Source of the DNA: Planctomycetota bacterium
GTDB taxonomy: Bacteria > Planctomycetota > PLA2 > JAEUHO01
Length of the DNA stretch: 64,000 bases
Assembly (NCBI GenBank): GCA_020631815.1
Contig: JACKGW010000008.1
Span: 116,001 to 180,000, forward strand
Direction of reading: 5' to 3'
Shown: positions 16,219 through 24,982 of the stretch, one piece after another
How the letters are laid out: each line of letters opens with the position of its first letter
Position numbering within the stretch: the first letter of the stretch is position 1
Made by a program: the position numbers and the translations under genes
Notes under the pieces: model-generated
The model's database searches: none
What the model saw: only the letters and a program-made list of their open reading frames with translations
Told to the model about the DNA's origin: nothing

Positions 16219-16488
16219 ATGAGCCGCAGCCTGAAGAAGGGCCCGTACGTCGACGAGCGTCTCCTCGAGCGCGTCCTGCGTCTCGAGGACGCCGGCCGCA
16301 AGGAGTCCCTCAAGACGTGGGCGCGACGCTCGGACATCGTTCCCGAGTTCGTCGGTCACACGTTCATGGTCCACAACGGCAAGACCTTCGTGAAGGTCTA
16401 CGTCACCGAGGACATGGTCGGGCACAAGCTGGGCGAGTTCGCGCCCACGCGCCTGTTCCGTGGTCACTCGGGCGTGAAGAGCAAGTAG
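16219..16488 (+). CDS. rpsS: 30S ribosomal protein S19
   Basis: S19, 89 residues, with the MSRSLKKGPYVDERL start and GHKLGEFAPTRLFRGHSG C-terminal block typical of the family. It is encoded 15 bp after rplB and directly before rplV, in the usual order. Confidence 0.98.
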   Translation: MSRSLKKGPYVDERLLERVLRLEDAGRKESLKTWARRSDIVPEFVGHTFMVHNGKTFVKVYVTEDMVGHKLGEFAPTRLFRGHSGVKSK

Positions 16489-16498
16489 GGAGGCAGAG

Positions 16499-16879
16499 GT
16501 GCACCCCGCAGACCAGTACAGCAAGGCCTATCGGGCCTCGCACCGCGACGCGCGGATCAGCCCCTACAAGGCACGAGCCGTCATCGACTTGGTGCGCGGC
16601 AAGCCCGTCGCTGCGGCGCTCGACGCCCTGGCGTTCGAGCCCCGCCGGGCGGCGCCCATGATCACCAAGGTGATTCGCAGCGCCATGGCCAACGCTTCCA
16701 ACGACCTCGACGTGGACCTCAACGCCCTCGTCGTGGTGGACGCCCGCATCGACGGCGCTGGCCTGCTCAACGGCCGCCGCCGCTGGCGTCCGCGCGCCAT
16801 GGGTCGGGCCTACCCGATCCTCAAGCGCACCAGCCACATCTCCATCACCCTGGCCGATCCGGCCACCCGGCTCGCCTAG
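16499..16879 (+). CDS. rplV: 50S ribosomal protein L22
   Basis: L22, 126 residues, lining the exit tunnel. A GTG start follows GGGAGGCAGAG. The ISPYKARAVIDLVRGKPV block and the hairpin RWRPRAMGRAYPILKRTSHISI mark the family. The macrolide-relevant beta-hairpin tip looks ordinary. Confidence 0.96.
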   Translation: MHPADQYSKAYRASHRDARISPYKARAVIDLVRGKPVAAALDALAFEPRRAAPMITKVIRSAMANASNDLDVDLNALVVVDARIDGAGLLNGRRRWRPRAMGRAYPILKRTSHISITLADPATRLA

Positions 16880-16887
16880 GAGGAAAC

Positions 16888-17547
16888 GTGGGACAAAAGA
16901 CGCACCCCATCGGCTTCCGTACCGGCGTGTACCTGGACTACCGGTCCCGCTGGTACGCCCCGAAGAAGGATTTCGCGCGCCTCCTCAAGGAGGACCGCCA
17001 GATCCGTGACTTCATCAAGCGCCGCTTCTACGGCGCCGGCATCCCCCGTGTGGAGATCGAGCGCAAGGCGGACGCCCTGCGCGTGATCGTCCACACGGCC
17101 AAGCCCGGCGTGTTGATCGGCCGCAAGGGCGCCCAGGCCGAAGAGCTCAAGAAGGAGATCGAGGGTCTCACGGGCCGCCGCGTCGGCCTGGACATCATCG
17201 AGGTCTCCCGCCCCGAGCTGGACGCCACCTTGGTGGCCCAGAACGTGGCCGACCAGCTCATGAAGCGCGCGGCCTACCGCCGCACGCTCAAGCGCGCCAT
17301 CCAGAACACGATGGAGCGCGGCGCGCTCGGCGTGAAGCTGATCATCGCCGGCCGCCTGGGCGGCGCCGAGATCGCCCGCGTCGAGAAGCAGTCCAGCGGC
17401 TCGATCCCGCTGAGCACGCTCAAGGCTGACATCGACTACGGCACGGCCGAGGCCCGTACTCCCTACGGCGTCATCGGCGTGAAGTGCTGGATCTACAAGG
17501 GCACGTTGGCCAAGGCCGACCCGACCCGTCGCAACGAGGTGATGTGA
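16888..17547 (+). CDS. rpsC: 30S ribosomal protein S3
   Basis: S3, 219 residues, of the mRNA entry channel. The start is GTG after AGGAGG. MGQKTHPIGFRTG, the KH-domain GVLIGRKGAQAEELKKEIE and the C-terminal GVKLIIAGRLGGAEIAR are all intact. It is followed one base later by rplP. Confidence 0.98.
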   Translation: MGQKTHPIGFRTGVYLDYRSRWYAPKKDFARLLKEDRQIRDFIKRRFYGAGIPRVEIERKADALRVIVHTAKPGVLIGRKGAQAEELKKEIEGLTGRRVGLDIIEVSRPELDATLVAQNVADQLMKRAAYRRTLKRAIQNTMERGALGVKLIIAGRLGGAEIARVEKQSSGSIPLSTLKADIDYGTAEARTPYGVIGVKCWIYKGTLAKADPTRRNEVM

Positions 17548-17548
17548 C

Positions 17549-17965
17549 ATGTTGATGCCCAAGCGCGTCAAGTGGCGCAAGATGCAGCGCGGCAAGATTG
17601 CCGGCGCGGCGTCGCGCGGAGCCACGGTCGCCTTCGGCGACTACGGCCTGCAGTGTCTGCAGGCTGGCTGGATCCCGGCCAACGTCATCGAGGCCGGCCG
17701 CGTCGCGGCCGTCCGCGCGGCGTCCGATGGCCGCGTCTACATCCGCATCTTCCCGCAGAAGTCCGTGACCTCGACCCCCGAGGAGACGCGGATGGGCACG
17801 GGCAAGGGCGAGCCGGACTACTGGGCCGCCGTCGTGCGTCCCGGAACCATGTTGTTCGAGATCGGCGGCGGCGTGTCCGAGGCCGTTGCCAAGCGTGCGC
17901 TGAACAAGGTGGCCCACAAGCTGCCCGTCCGCTGCCGCTTCGTGAGCCGTAGGAGCCAGTCGTGA
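17549..17965 (+). CDS. rplP: 50S ribosomal protein L16
   Basis: L16, 138 residues, near the A-site tRNA elbow. The MPKRVKWRKMQRGKIAG start, FGDYGLQCLQAGWI and RMGTGKGEPDYWAAVV blocks identify it. Starts at either 17549 or 17555 are possible, differing by two residues. The stop overlaps rpmC by 4 bp. Confidence 0.97.
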   Translation: MLMPKRVKWRKMQRGKIAGAASRGATVAFGDYGLQCLQAGWIPANVIEAGRVAAVRAASDGRVYIRIFPQKSVTSTPEETRMGTGKGEPDYWAAVVRPGTMLFEIGGGVSEAVAKRALNKVAHKLPVRCRFVSRRSQS

Positions 17966-18231
17966 GGTCGCGTGACATCCGTCGCCGCGAGGCCGGCGAT
18001 CTCCAGCGCGAGATCGTCCGCCTGCGCGAAGAGATCTTCCAGAACCGCTTCCGCGGTCAGAGCGAGGAGAAGGTCGATCGCGGCCTCGTGCGTCGCAACC
18101 GTCGCACGATCGCCCGCATCCGGACCATCCTCCGTGAGCAGGAGCTCGGCGTGAACACCGATCTCGTCACCCAGGTTCGCACCGCAGCCGGCACCTCCGA
18201 GTCCGGCAGCAAGAAGGGTGGGTCGCGATGA
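17962..18231 (+). CDS. rpmC: 50S ribosomal protein L29
   Basis: L29, 89 residues, somewhat longer than the typical 60-70 because of a Ser/Gly/Lys tail. The RRREAGDLQREIVRLREEIFQNRFR helix pair and NRRTIARIRTILREQE are characteristic. The GTG start overlaps the L16 stop and its own stop overlaps rpsQ. Confidence 0.93.
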   Translation: MRSRDIRRREAGDLQREIVRLREEIFQNRFRGQSEEKVDRGLVRRNRRTIARIRTILREQELGVNTDLVTQVRTAAGTSESGSKKGGSR

Positions 18232-18536
18232 GTCAGCCCAGCACCGAAGGCCGCGGCGCGCGCCGCGTCATCCAGGGCGTGGTCGTCAGCGACCGCATGG
18301 ACAAGACGATCACCGTGCGTGAGGACCGCCTGGTCCAGCACCCGCTCTACGGCAAGTTCGTGCGTCGGAAGACCACCTACAAGGCCCACGACGAGCAGAA
18401 CACGGCCCGCGTGGGTGACCACGTCGAGATCGCCATGTCGCGTCCGCTCAGCAAGACGAAGTGCTGGCGTCTCGTGCGCGTGCTGCGCACGGCCCGCCTG
18501 ACGGCTTCGCCGGACGCCGGAACGGAGTCCGCATGA
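18228..18536 (+). CDS. rpsQ: 30S ribosomal protein S17
   Basis: S17, 102 residues, OB-fold, with GVVVSDRMDKTITVREDRLVQHPLYGKFVRR and the RPLSKTKCWRLVRVL C-terminus. It overlaps rpmC by 4 bp and rplN by 4 bp, which indicates tight translational coupling. Confidence 0.97.
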   Translation: MSQPSTEGRGARRVIQGVVVSDRMDKTITVREDRLVQHPLYGKFVRRKTTYKAHDEQNTARVGDHVEIAMSRPLSKTKCWRLVRVLRTARLTASPDAGTESA

Positions 18537-18901
18537 TCCAGCTTCGTACCTGGCTCGACGTGGCGGACAACAGCGGCGCCAAGCGCTGCCACGCCATCAA
18601 GGTCCTGGGCCGCGGCAACAAGTCGACGGCCGAGATCGGGGACATCGTGGTCGCCTCCGTCAAGAAGGCGATCCCGAGCAGCCCGGTCAAGCCCGGCAGC
18701 GTGGTGCGCGGCGTCGTCGTCCGCACGCGCAATGCCCACCGTCGCTCGGACGGCACGTACGTCCGCTTCGACAGCAACGCCATCGTGCTCATCAACGACG
18801 ACAAGAGCCCCAAGGGCACGCGCGTCTTCGGCGCCGTCGCCCGCGAGCTCCGCAAGAAGGGCTTCACGAAGATCGTGAACCTCGCCTCGGAGGTGGTCTG
18901 A
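18533..18901 (+). CDS. rplN: 50S ribosomal protein L14
   Basis: L14, 122 residues, with MIQLRTWLDVADNSGAKR at the start and SPKGTRVFGAVARELR near the end. The first ATG of the canonical protein overlaps the S17 stop. The stop overlaps the rplX start by one base. Confidence 0.98.
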   Translation: MIQLRTWLDVADNSGAKRCHAIKVLGRGNKSTAEIGDIVVASVKKAIPSSPVKPGSVVRGVVVRTRNAHRRSDGTYVRFDSNAIVLINDDKSPKGTRVFGAVARELRKKGFTKIVNLASEVV

Positions 18902-19233
18902 TGCCCCAGCGCATTCGCAAGGGCGACCTGGTGGTCGTGACGTCGGGCGAGGATCGCGGCAAGCGCGGTCGCGTCCTGCGCATGATCCCCGAGAAGCAGC
19001 GCGTCGTGGTCGAGGGCGTCAACTTCGTCTTCAAGCACCTGCGCAAGTCGCCGAAGCACCCCAACGGTGGCCGCATCCGCAAGGAAGCGCCGGTGCACCT
19101 GAGCAACGTGATGCCCGTCGACCCCGAGACCCAGGGCGGCACGCGCGTCGCCGTCCGCGTCGTGGACGGCCGTCGCACCCGTGTCGGCCGCCGGTCGGGC
19201 GCCGCCCTCGGCGGCGCGGGCAAGAAGGAGTAG
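18901..19233 (+). CDS. rplX: 50S ribosomal protein L24
   Basis: L24, 110 residues, a KOW-motif assembly initiator (IRKGDLVVVTSGEDRGKRGRVLR). The internal KEAPVHLSNVMPVDP is typical. It lies between rplN and rplE as usual. Confidence 0.97.
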   Translation: MPQRIRKGDLVVVTSGEDRGKRGRVLRMIPEKQRVVVEGVNFVFKHLRKSPKHPNGGRIRKEAPVHLSNVMPVDPETQGGTRVAVRVVDGRRTRVGRRSGAALGGAGKKE

Positions 19234-19238
19234 CGGCC

Positions 19239-19790
19239 ATGGCCCGCCTTCGCGATCAGTACAAGAACGAGATCCGGCCGCGCCTGATGGAGCGTCTGGG
19301 CATCGACAACGTCCACCAGTGCCCGGAGCTGCGCAAGATCACCCTCTCGTGCGGTGTCGGCGCGGCCAAGGACGACAAGAAGCTCCTCGAGAACGCCACG
19401 GGCATCCTCGAGAAGGTGACCGGCCAGAAGGCCGTCATCACCAAGGCTCGCGTGTCGATCGCGCAGTTCCGCTTGCGCCAGGGCATGTCCGTCGGCGCAC
19501 GTGTCACGCTGCGCGGCGACCGCATGTACGAGTTCCTGGACCGACTGATCAACGTGGTCACGCCTCGTCTGCGCGACTTCCGTGGTCTCAAGTCCAAGCT
19601 CGATGGCCGGGGCAACTACTCGATGGGTATCGCCGAGCAGTCGGTGTTCCCGGAGATCGAGGGCGCGCTGCTGGAGAAGCAGCAGGGCATGAACATCACG
19701 CTCACCGTCTCGGGTGGCCGTGATGACTGGAGCCGCGCGCTTCTCGAAGAGATGAACTTCCCCTTCCGTACCGAGAAGGAGGGCCGTTAG
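19239..19790 (+). CDS. rplE: 50S ribosomal protein L5
   Basis: L5, 183 residues, 5S rRNA-binding protein of the central protuberance. The ITKARVSIAQFRLRQGMSVGARVTLRG and GRGNYSMGIAEQSVFPE blocks identify it. rpsH follows after 2 bp; the usual intervening S14 gene is missing here and present at 8923-9228. Confidence 0.97.
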   Translation: MARLRDQYKNEIRPRLMERLGIDNVHQCPELRKITLSCGVGAAKDDKKLLENATGILEKVTGQKAVITKARVSIAQFRLRQGMSVGARVTLRGDRMYEFLDRLINVVTPRLRDFRGLKSKLDGRGNYSMGIAEQSVFPEIEGALLEKQQGMNITLTVSGGRDDWSRALLEEMNFPFRTEKEGR

Positions 19791-19792
19791 TC

Positions 19793-20194
19793 ATGGCGAT
19801 GAACGACACCGTGGCCGACATGCTCACGCGCATCCGCAATGGGCTCGTGGTCAACCGCAGCAGCGTGGACGTGATCGCGTCCAAGCTGAACCGGTCGGTG
19901 GCCAACGTGCTCGAGCGCGAGGGTTTCCTCGTGGGCGTCACCGAGGTGCTGGACAGCCGGGGTCACAAGGCCCTGCGCCTGGCGCTGAAGTACGACCGTG
20001 ATGGCGCCTCCGTGATCACCAAGATCGGGCGTGTCTCGCGCCCCGGTCGCCGGGTGTACCGCGGGGTGCAGGACATCCCCCGGGTCCTGAACGGCCTGGG
20101 CATCAGCGTGGTGAGCACGTCCCGTGGCGTGCTGTCGGATCGCGAGGCTCGCGGCGCCGGAGTCGGCGGCGAGATCCTCTGCGAGATCTGGTAG
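19793..20194 (+). CDS. rpsH: 30S ribosomal protein S8
   Basis: S8, 133 residues. NDTVADMLTRIRNG at the N-terminus and STSRGVLSDREARGAGVGGEILCEIW at the C-terminus are diagnostic. S8 is the feedback regulator of the spc operon in E. coli. No comparable site was recognised by eye near rplE. Confidence 0.97.
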   Translation: MAMNDTVADMLTRIRNGLVVNRSSVDVIASKLNRSVANVLEREGFLVGVTEVLDSRGHKALRLALKYDRDGASVITKIGRVSRPGRRVYRGVQDIPRVLNGLGISVVSTSRGVLSDREARGAGVGGEILCEIW

Positions 20195-20219
20195 CGGACG
20201 GAACGAGGAGAACCAGGTC

Positions 20220-20768
20220 ATGTCCCGCGTCGGCAGCATTCCGATCTCGATTCCCTCGGGCGTGGACGTCAAGGTCGACGGTCGCACGGTGGCCGTGAAG
20301 GGCCCCAAGGGCGAGCTGACCCGCGAGCTTTCCGGTGGCATCACCGCGAAGGTCGACGGCGGCCAGCTTTCCTTCTCGCGTCCGGACGACGAGGCCCGCT
20401 CCAAGTCGCTCCACGGCCTCTACCGGGCGCTCGCCCAAGGCATGGTCACCGGTGTCAGCACCGGCTTCTCGACCCGCCTCGAGGTGGTGGGCGTCTCGTA
20501 CCAGGCGTCCGTCGACCCCAAGCGCTTGAAGCTGCAGGTCGGCTTCAGTCACCCGGTCTACGTGTCCATTCCCGCCGGCCTCAAGGTCGAGTGCCCGAGT
20601 GCCACGCAGATCATGGTCAGCGGCTGCGACAAGCAGATGGTCGGCGAATTCGCCGCCCGCGTGCGTCGCGTGCGCCCGCCCGAGCCCTACAAGGGCAAGG
20701 GCATTCGCTACTACGGCGAGCAGATCACCCTGAAGGCCGGCAAGTCCTTCGTCGGCGGGGAGAAGTAA
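20220..20768 (+). CDS. rplF: 50S ribosomal protein L6
   Basis: L6, 182 residues, with MSRVGSIPISIPSGVDVKV and the C-terminal RRVRPPEPYKGKGIRYYGE signature. The start is chosen at the ATG with AACGAGGAGAA upstream; the longer open frame overlaps rpsH. Confidence 0.97.
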   Translation: MSRVGSIPISIPSGVDVKVDGRTVAVKGPKGELTRELSGGITAKVDGGQLSFSRPDDEARSKSLHGLYRALAQGMVTGVSTGFSTRLEVVGVSYQASVDPKRLKLQVGFSHPVYVSIPAGLKVECPSATQIMVSGCDKQMVGEFAARVRRVRPPEPYKGKGIRYYGEQITLKAGKSFVGGEK

Positions 20769-20771
20769 GCG

Positions 20772-21128
20772 ATGGACCGTCTCAAGCGCATGGCGCGCAA
20801 GCGCGAGAACCGCGCCTTCCGCGTCCGTCGGAAGGTGCGCGGGGATGCCGAGCGTCCCCGTCTCAGCGTGCACCGCACCAGCAAGCACATCTACGCGCAG
20901 ATCGTGGACGACCTCTCGGGTCGCACCCTGGTCAGCGCTTCGTCGCTGCAGCTCAAGATCGAGCGCGGCGGCAACGTGGCCGCAGCCACCACGGTGGGGA
21001 CTGCGCTCGGCGAGAAGGCCAAGGAAGCGGGCATTGCGGCGGTCGGGTTCGATCGCGGTGCGTTCCGCTACCACGGTCGCGTCAAGGCCCTCGCGGACGC
21101 CGTCCGCAAGGTGGGGATCAGCTTCTAG
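20772..21128 (+). CDS. rplR: 50S ribosomal protein L18
   Basis: L18, 118 residues, 5S rRNA binding, with RLSVHRTSKHIYAQIVDD and DRGAFRYHGRVKALADAVR near the end. It ends 79 bp before rpsE, a wider gap than its neighbours have. Confidence 0.97.
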   Translation: MDRLKRMARKRENRAFRVRRKVRGDAERPRLSVHRTSKHIYAQIVDDLSGRTLVSASSLQLKIERGGNVAAATTVGTALGEKAKEAGIAAVGFDRGAFRYHGRVKALADAVRKVGISF

Positions 21129-21207
21129 GGCATCACGCCAGGAACGTCACGAGGTACGAGGTGTCCGCTGGGAGCAGGTCTCCCGCGGGCGTCCCAGGAG
21201 AGCCGGC

Positions 21208-21708
21208 ATGCGCCGTGAGATCGACTATCAAGACGCCGAGGGCTTGGACCTGCACGACACCGTCGTGAAGATCAACCGGTCGGCCAAGGTGATGAAGGGC
21301 GGCCGTCGCTTCGGCTTCAGCGCCCTCGTCGTCTTGGGTGATGGCCGGGGCACGGTGGGCCTTGGGTTCGGCAAGGCCCGCGAGGTGCCGCCGAGCGTCG
21401 AGAAGGCCCAGACCGACGCCCGCAAGCATCTCGTGCGCGTGCCGCTGCGTGGCACGACGATCCCGCACGCCATCACCGCGCGCTACCGGAGCAGCTACGT
21501 CAAGCTGATCCCGGCGGCGCCCGGCACGGGCATCATCGCCGGCGCGGCCGTCCGCGCCGTGCTCGAGGCCGCGGGCGTCCACGACGTCCTCACCAAGGCC
21601 CTCGGTAGCAAGAACCCGATGAACCTGGCCAAGGCCACGTTCGAAGGCCTCCTCTCGATGCGCACGCGCCGCGAGGTCGAGGAGCGCCGGGGAGTGAAGA
21701 TCGGATGA
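21208..21708 (+). CDS. rpsE: 30S ribosomal protein S5
   Basis: S5, 166 residues, mRNA helicase and fidelity protein. The double-stranded RNA-binding block KINRSAKVMKGGRRFGFSALVVLGDG and LGSKNPMNLAKATFEGL are conserved. The ATG at 21208 follows AGGAGAG; the frame is open far upstream through rplR but without similarity. Its stop overlaps the L15 start directly, so the L30 gene usually placed here is absent. Confidence 0.97.
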   Translation: MRREIDYQDAEGLDLHDTVVKINRSAKVMKGGRRFGFSALVVLGDGRGTVGLGFGKAREVPPSVEKAQTDARKHLVRVPLRGTTIPHAITARYRSSYVKLIPAAPGTGIIAGAAVRAVLEAAGVHDVLTKALGSKNPMNLAKATFEGLLSMRTRREVEERRGVKIG

Positions 21709-22259
21709 ATCTCGACGACGTCCGCCGCATCAAGATCCCGCGCCAGAAGAAGCACCGTGTCGGCCGAGGCTCCGGCTCCGGCTGGGGCGTCACTTCGGGC
21801 CGCGGCAACAAGGGCGCCGGCTCGCGCTCGGGCGCGCGCTTCCGCCTGCGCTTCGAAGGCGGCCAGATGCCGATCTACCGCCGCCTGCCGAAGAAGGGCT
21901 TCAACAACGGCCGCTTTCAGGTGGAGTTCCACGCCGTCAACGTCGGCCAGCTCGGCCGCACGTTCGAGGCGGGTGCCCAGATCGACATCGCGGCCCTGAA
22001 GAAGGCGGGCTTGGCGCCCAAGCGCGCCGAGTTCATCAAGGTCCTCGGTCACGGTGACCTCGCCGCTGCGCTCACGCTGAACGTGCACGGGGTGTCCGAG
22101 GGAGCCAGGCAGAAGATCGAGGCCGCTGGCGGCTCGATCACGCTGCTGCCCACCGAGACGGAGCACCGTCCCAAGTTCATCCGCAAGGACGGCACATCGA
22201 GCCGGCCTGCGAAGGGTCAGAAGAAGCCCGGCGCCGGTCGCTCGGGCGCCCAGGGCTAG
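21705..22259 (+). CDS. rplO: 50S ribosomal protein L15
   Basis: L15, 184 residues. The glycine-rich RVGRGSGSGWGVTSGRGNKGAGSRSG segment and GGQMPIYRRLPKKGF identify it. A basic tail of about 20 residues extends the C-terminus. The start overlaps the S5 stop by 4 bp. Confidence 0.96.
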   Translation: MNLDDVRRIKIPRQKKHRVGRGSGSGWGVTSGRGNKGAGSRSGARFRLRFEGGQMPIYRRLPKKGFNNGRFQVEFHAVNVGQLGRTFEAGAQIDIAALKKAGLAPKRAEFIKVLGHGDLAAALTLNVHGVSEGARQKIEAAGGSITLLPTETEHRPKFIRKDGTSSRPAKGQKKPGAGRSGAQG

Positions 22260-22273
22260 GCGGGGAGCCGGAC

Positions 22274-23605
22274 GTGTTCCAGAACGTCGCGAACCTCTTC
22301 CGGATCCCGGACATCCGGCGTCGCATTCTCGTGACGCTCGGCTTCCTGCTCGTCTACCGGGTGGGGTGGAACATCCCCATCCCCGGTATCGACCTCGACG
22401 TGCTCAAGAGCCTCGGCGGTGGCGGTGGCGAGGGCAGCGATTTCGCGCAGCTCTTCGGCATCATCTCCGGCGGCGGCATCTTCAGCTGTGCGCTGTTCAG
22501 CCTCGGCATCATGCCGTACATCAGCGCCAGCATCATCTTCAGCCTGCTGACCAAGGTGGTGCCCAGCCTCGAGGCGGTCGCCAAGGAAGGCAGCGCCGGT
22601 CAGCGCAAGATCAACCAGTGGACGCGCTTGGCCACGGTGCCGCTTGCCCTCGTGCAGGCGATCATCCTGGTCGCCAACGTCTACAAGAGCAACAACACGC
22701 CCATCCACCAGCCGCTCCTGCCGGACGGCTTCGGCCTCGCCATCTTGGCGGTCTTGGCCCTCACGGCCGGCACGATCCTGCTGATGTGGATCGGTGAGCA
22801 GATCACCGAGTACGGCGTCGGCAACGGCATCTCGCTCCTGATCATGGCCGGCATCATCGCCCGCGTCCCGGACGCGATCGTGCAGATGGTGCACAACACC
22901 GAGGGTGGCCTGCTGCCCTTCGTGCTCTTCATCCTGTTCATCGCGGTCGTGATCGCCGTGGTCTACATCACGAAGGGCATGCGCAAGATCCCGGTGCAGT
23001 ACGCCAAGCTGACCCGCGGTCGGAAGGTCTACGGTGGCCAGCGCCACTTCCTCCCGATCAAGGTCAACCAGGCCGGCGTCATGCCCGTGATCTTCTCGTC
23101 GGCGCTGCTGTCGTTCCCCAGCCTCATCGGCTCGGCCATCGGCTGGACGTTCATGCGCAACGCCTTCAGCCAGGGCACGTGGACGTACACGGTGCTCGAC
23201 ATCGTGCTGATCTTCTTCTTCTCGTTCTTCTGGAACAGCCTGATGTTCAATCCGGCGGAGATGTCGAAGAACATGAAGGAGCACGGCTCCTTCATCCCCG
23301 GCATCCGCCCCGGCAAGAAGACGGCCGAGTTCCTCGAGAAGGTGATGAGCCGCATCACCCTGGCCGGCGCCGCCTTCCTGGCGGTCATCGCCAGCGTGCC
23401 GCACCAGGTGGCGGGCCTCATCTCCAAGGACATCCCCACGGCGGTGGCCTACTTCCTGGGCGGCACCTCGATCCTGATCGTGGTGAGCGTGGCCCTGGAC
23501 CTCGTCGACAAGCTGAACAGCGCGCTGCTCATGCGTGACTACGGCGGCTTCATCGAGGGCGGCGACGGCGCAGGCCGGCGTCGCGCCGGGAAGAAGGAGC
23601 GCTAG
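22274..23605 (+). CDS. secY: Preprotein translocase subunit SecY
   Basis: The central pore of the Sec channel, 443 residues, ten hydrophobic membrane segments. GTG start. The plug and lateral gate region (FGIISGGGIFSCALFSLGIMPYISASII), the IRPGKKTAEFLEKV loop and the late transmembrane segments are recognisable. It sits between rplO and adk in the normal spc order. The many secreted proteins in this window would pass through it. Confidence 0.97.
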   Translation: MFQNVANLFRIPDIRRRILVTLGFLLVYRVGWNIPIPGIDLDVLKSLGGGGGEGSDFAQLFGIISGGGIFSCALFSLGIMPYISASIIFSLLTKVVPSLEAVAKEGSAGQRKINQWTRLATVPLALVQAIILVANVYKSNNTPIHQPLLPDGFGLAILAVLALTAGTILLMWIGEQITEYGVGNGISLLIMAGIIARVPDAIVQMVHNTEGGLLPFVLFILFIAVVIAVVYITKGMRKIPVQYAKLTRGRKVYGGQRHFLPIKVNQAGVMPVIFSSALLSFPSLIGSAIGWTFMRNAFSQGTWTYTVLDIVLIFFFSFFWNSLMFNPAEMSKNMKEHGSFIPGIRPGKKTAEFLEKVMSRITLAGAAFLAVIASVPHQVAGLISKDIPTAVAYFLGGTSILIVVSVALDLVDKLNSALLMRDYGGFIEGGDGAGRRRAGKKER

Positions 23606-23608
23606 GTC

Positions 23609-24226
23609 GTGCGTGTCGTGCTGCTCGGACCGCCCGGAGCGGGCAAGGGAACCCAGGCGGAGCGCCTCTGCGCCACCCGCGGTTGGGCCCACGTGAGCAC
23701 GGGGGACCTCCTCCGTGCCGCGGTCGCTGCCGGGACGGACCTGGGCAAGGAAGCCCAGGGCTTCATGGACCGCGGCGAGCTCGTTCCCGACTCGCTGGTC
23801 TTGGCCCTGGTCCGCGAGCGGATGGGGGCGCCTGGGGCTCCGGCGGGCTTCCTGCTCGACGGCTTCCCGCGCAACGCCAGCCAGGCCGAGGCCCTCGACA
23901 AGGTCTTGGCCGAGCTCGACGCGACGGATGGGGGGGGGGACCCTGGCGTTCGGAACCCTGGCGTCCAATGTGTCGTCCACATGCGTCTGGACGACGAAGA
24001 GATCGTGCGCCGCCTGTTGGCGCGCGGTCGCAAGGACGACAAGGAGAACGTGATCCGTAATCGCTTGAAGGTCTACCGCGAGGAGACCGCCCCCCTCATT
24101 GCCCACTACGAAGCCCAAGGCCTCCTGCGCACCGTCCGTGCTGACGGCACCCTCGACGACGTCGAGGCGCGCATCCGCGAGGCCCTCGATTCTTGCGCGG
24201 CCGGCACCCCGGGACGGGACGCCTGA
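23609..24226 (+). CDS. adk: Adenylate kinase
   Basis: Converts ATP and AMP to two ADP; 205 residues. The P-loop GPPGAGKGTQAERL is at residues 7-20, the AMP-binding DGFPRN segment near residue 86, and the short lid uses ARGRKDD, so this is a short, zinc-free variant. GTG start with AAGGAG in the secY end. A run of ten G residues (23930-23939) encodes Gly-Gly-Gly in a surface loop, DATDGGGDPG. The frame is intact through it, but such tracts are slippage-prone and hard to sequence. Confidence 0.95.
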   Translation: MRVVLLGPPGAGKGTQAERLCATRGWAHVSTGDLLRAAVAAGTDLGKEAQGFMDRGELVPDSLVLALVRERMGAPGAPAGFLLDGFPRNASQAEALDKVLAELDATDGGGDPGVRNPGVQCVVHMRLDDEEIVRRLLARGRKDDKENVIRNRLKVYREETAPLIAHYEAQGLLRTVRADGTLDDVEARIREALDSCAAGTPGRDA

Positions 24227-24441
24227 TGGCCCGCGAAGACAACCTGCGCCTGGAAGCCAAGGTGGTCGAGGCCCGACCGAACGCCACGTTTGTCGTGGAG
24301 CTCGAGAACGGCCATCAGGTGCTGGCCCACATCTCCGGAAAGATGCGTCTCCACTGGATCCGCATTCTTCCGGGGGACAAGGTCACGGTCGAGATGAGCC
24401 CCTACGACCTTACGAAGGCGCGCATCGTCTACCGTGACTAG
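24226..24441 (+). CDS. infA: Translation initiation factor IF-1
   Basis: IF-1, 71 residues, a single OB fold (MAREDNLRLEAKVVEARPNA, GHQVLAHISGKMRLHWIRILPGD, YDLTKARIVYR). The ATG overlaps the adk stop as TGATG. It is followed by rpmJ, the usual order. Confidence 0.97.
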   Translation: MAREDNLRLEAKVVEARPNATFVVELENGHQVLAHISGKMRLHWIRILPGDKVTVEMSPYDLTKARIVYRD

Positions 24442-24465
24442 TCCTCGAAGTCAGGAGGCATGACC

Positions 24466-24579
24466 ATGAAGGTCCGCTCCAGCGTCCGTCGGATTTGTGA
24501 ACAGTGCCGGATCATCCGGCGCCACGGCCGAATCCGTGTCATCTGCAAGAACCCGCGCCACAAGCAGGTGCAGGGGTAG
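24466..24579 (+). CDS. rpmJ: 50S ribosomal protein L36, zinc form
   Basis: L36, 37 residues, with zinc ligands Cys11, Cys14, Cys27 and His32 (CEQC, CKNPRH). The start at 24466 is preferred to the ATG at 24460 because an AGGAGG at 24453-24458 lies seven bases before it and only one base before the other. It is between infA and rpsM. Confidence 0.95.
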   Translation: MKVRSSVRRICEQCRIIRRHGRIRVICKNPRHKQVQG

Positions 24580-24589
24580 GAGAGAGGTC

Positions 24590-24973
24590 ATGCCGCGTCT
24601 GATCGGTGTCGACATCCCCGACGACAAGCCCACCTACGTCTCGCTGCAGTACGTGCACGGGATCGGCAAGGTCACGGCCCTGCGTCTCTGCGAGAAGCTG
24701 GGTCTGGACCCGCGCCGCCGCGCGCGCGAGCTCACCGACGAGGAGCTGTCCCGTATCGCAGCCACCGTCGAGAGCGAGATGGTGGTGGAGGGCAACCTCC
24801 GTCGTCAGGTCCAGCAGAACATCTCCCGTCTGAAGGAGATTGCCTGCTACCGCGGCATGCGTCACCGCCGCGGTCTGCCCGTCCGGGGCCAGAGGACCCA
24901 GACGAACGCCCGCACGCGCAAGGGCCGCAAGAAGACGGTGGCCGGCAAGAAGAGCGTCAAGTCGATGCGCTAG
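24590..24973 (+). CDS. rpsM: 30S ribosomal protein S13
   Basis: S13, 127 residues, contacts the P-site tRNA and L5. The MPRLIGVDIPDDKPTYVSLQ start follows AGGAGAGAGG. RGMRHRRGLPVRGQRTQTNARTRKG is the conserved C-terminal block. A strong hairpin and a new promoter-like sequence separate it from rpsK. Confidence 0.97.
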   Translation: MPRLIGVDIPDDKPTYVSLQYVHGIGKVTALRLCEKLGLDPRRRARELTDEELSRIAATVESEMVVEGNLRRQVQQNISRLKEIACYRGMRHRRGLPVRGQRTQTNARTRKGRKKTVAGKKSVKSMR

Positions 24974-24982
24974 GGTTGGATG

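Noticed and set aside
23609..24226. adk as a frameshifted pseudogene at the G tract
   Set aside because: The frame is open through the tract and all later kinase motifs are in phase.
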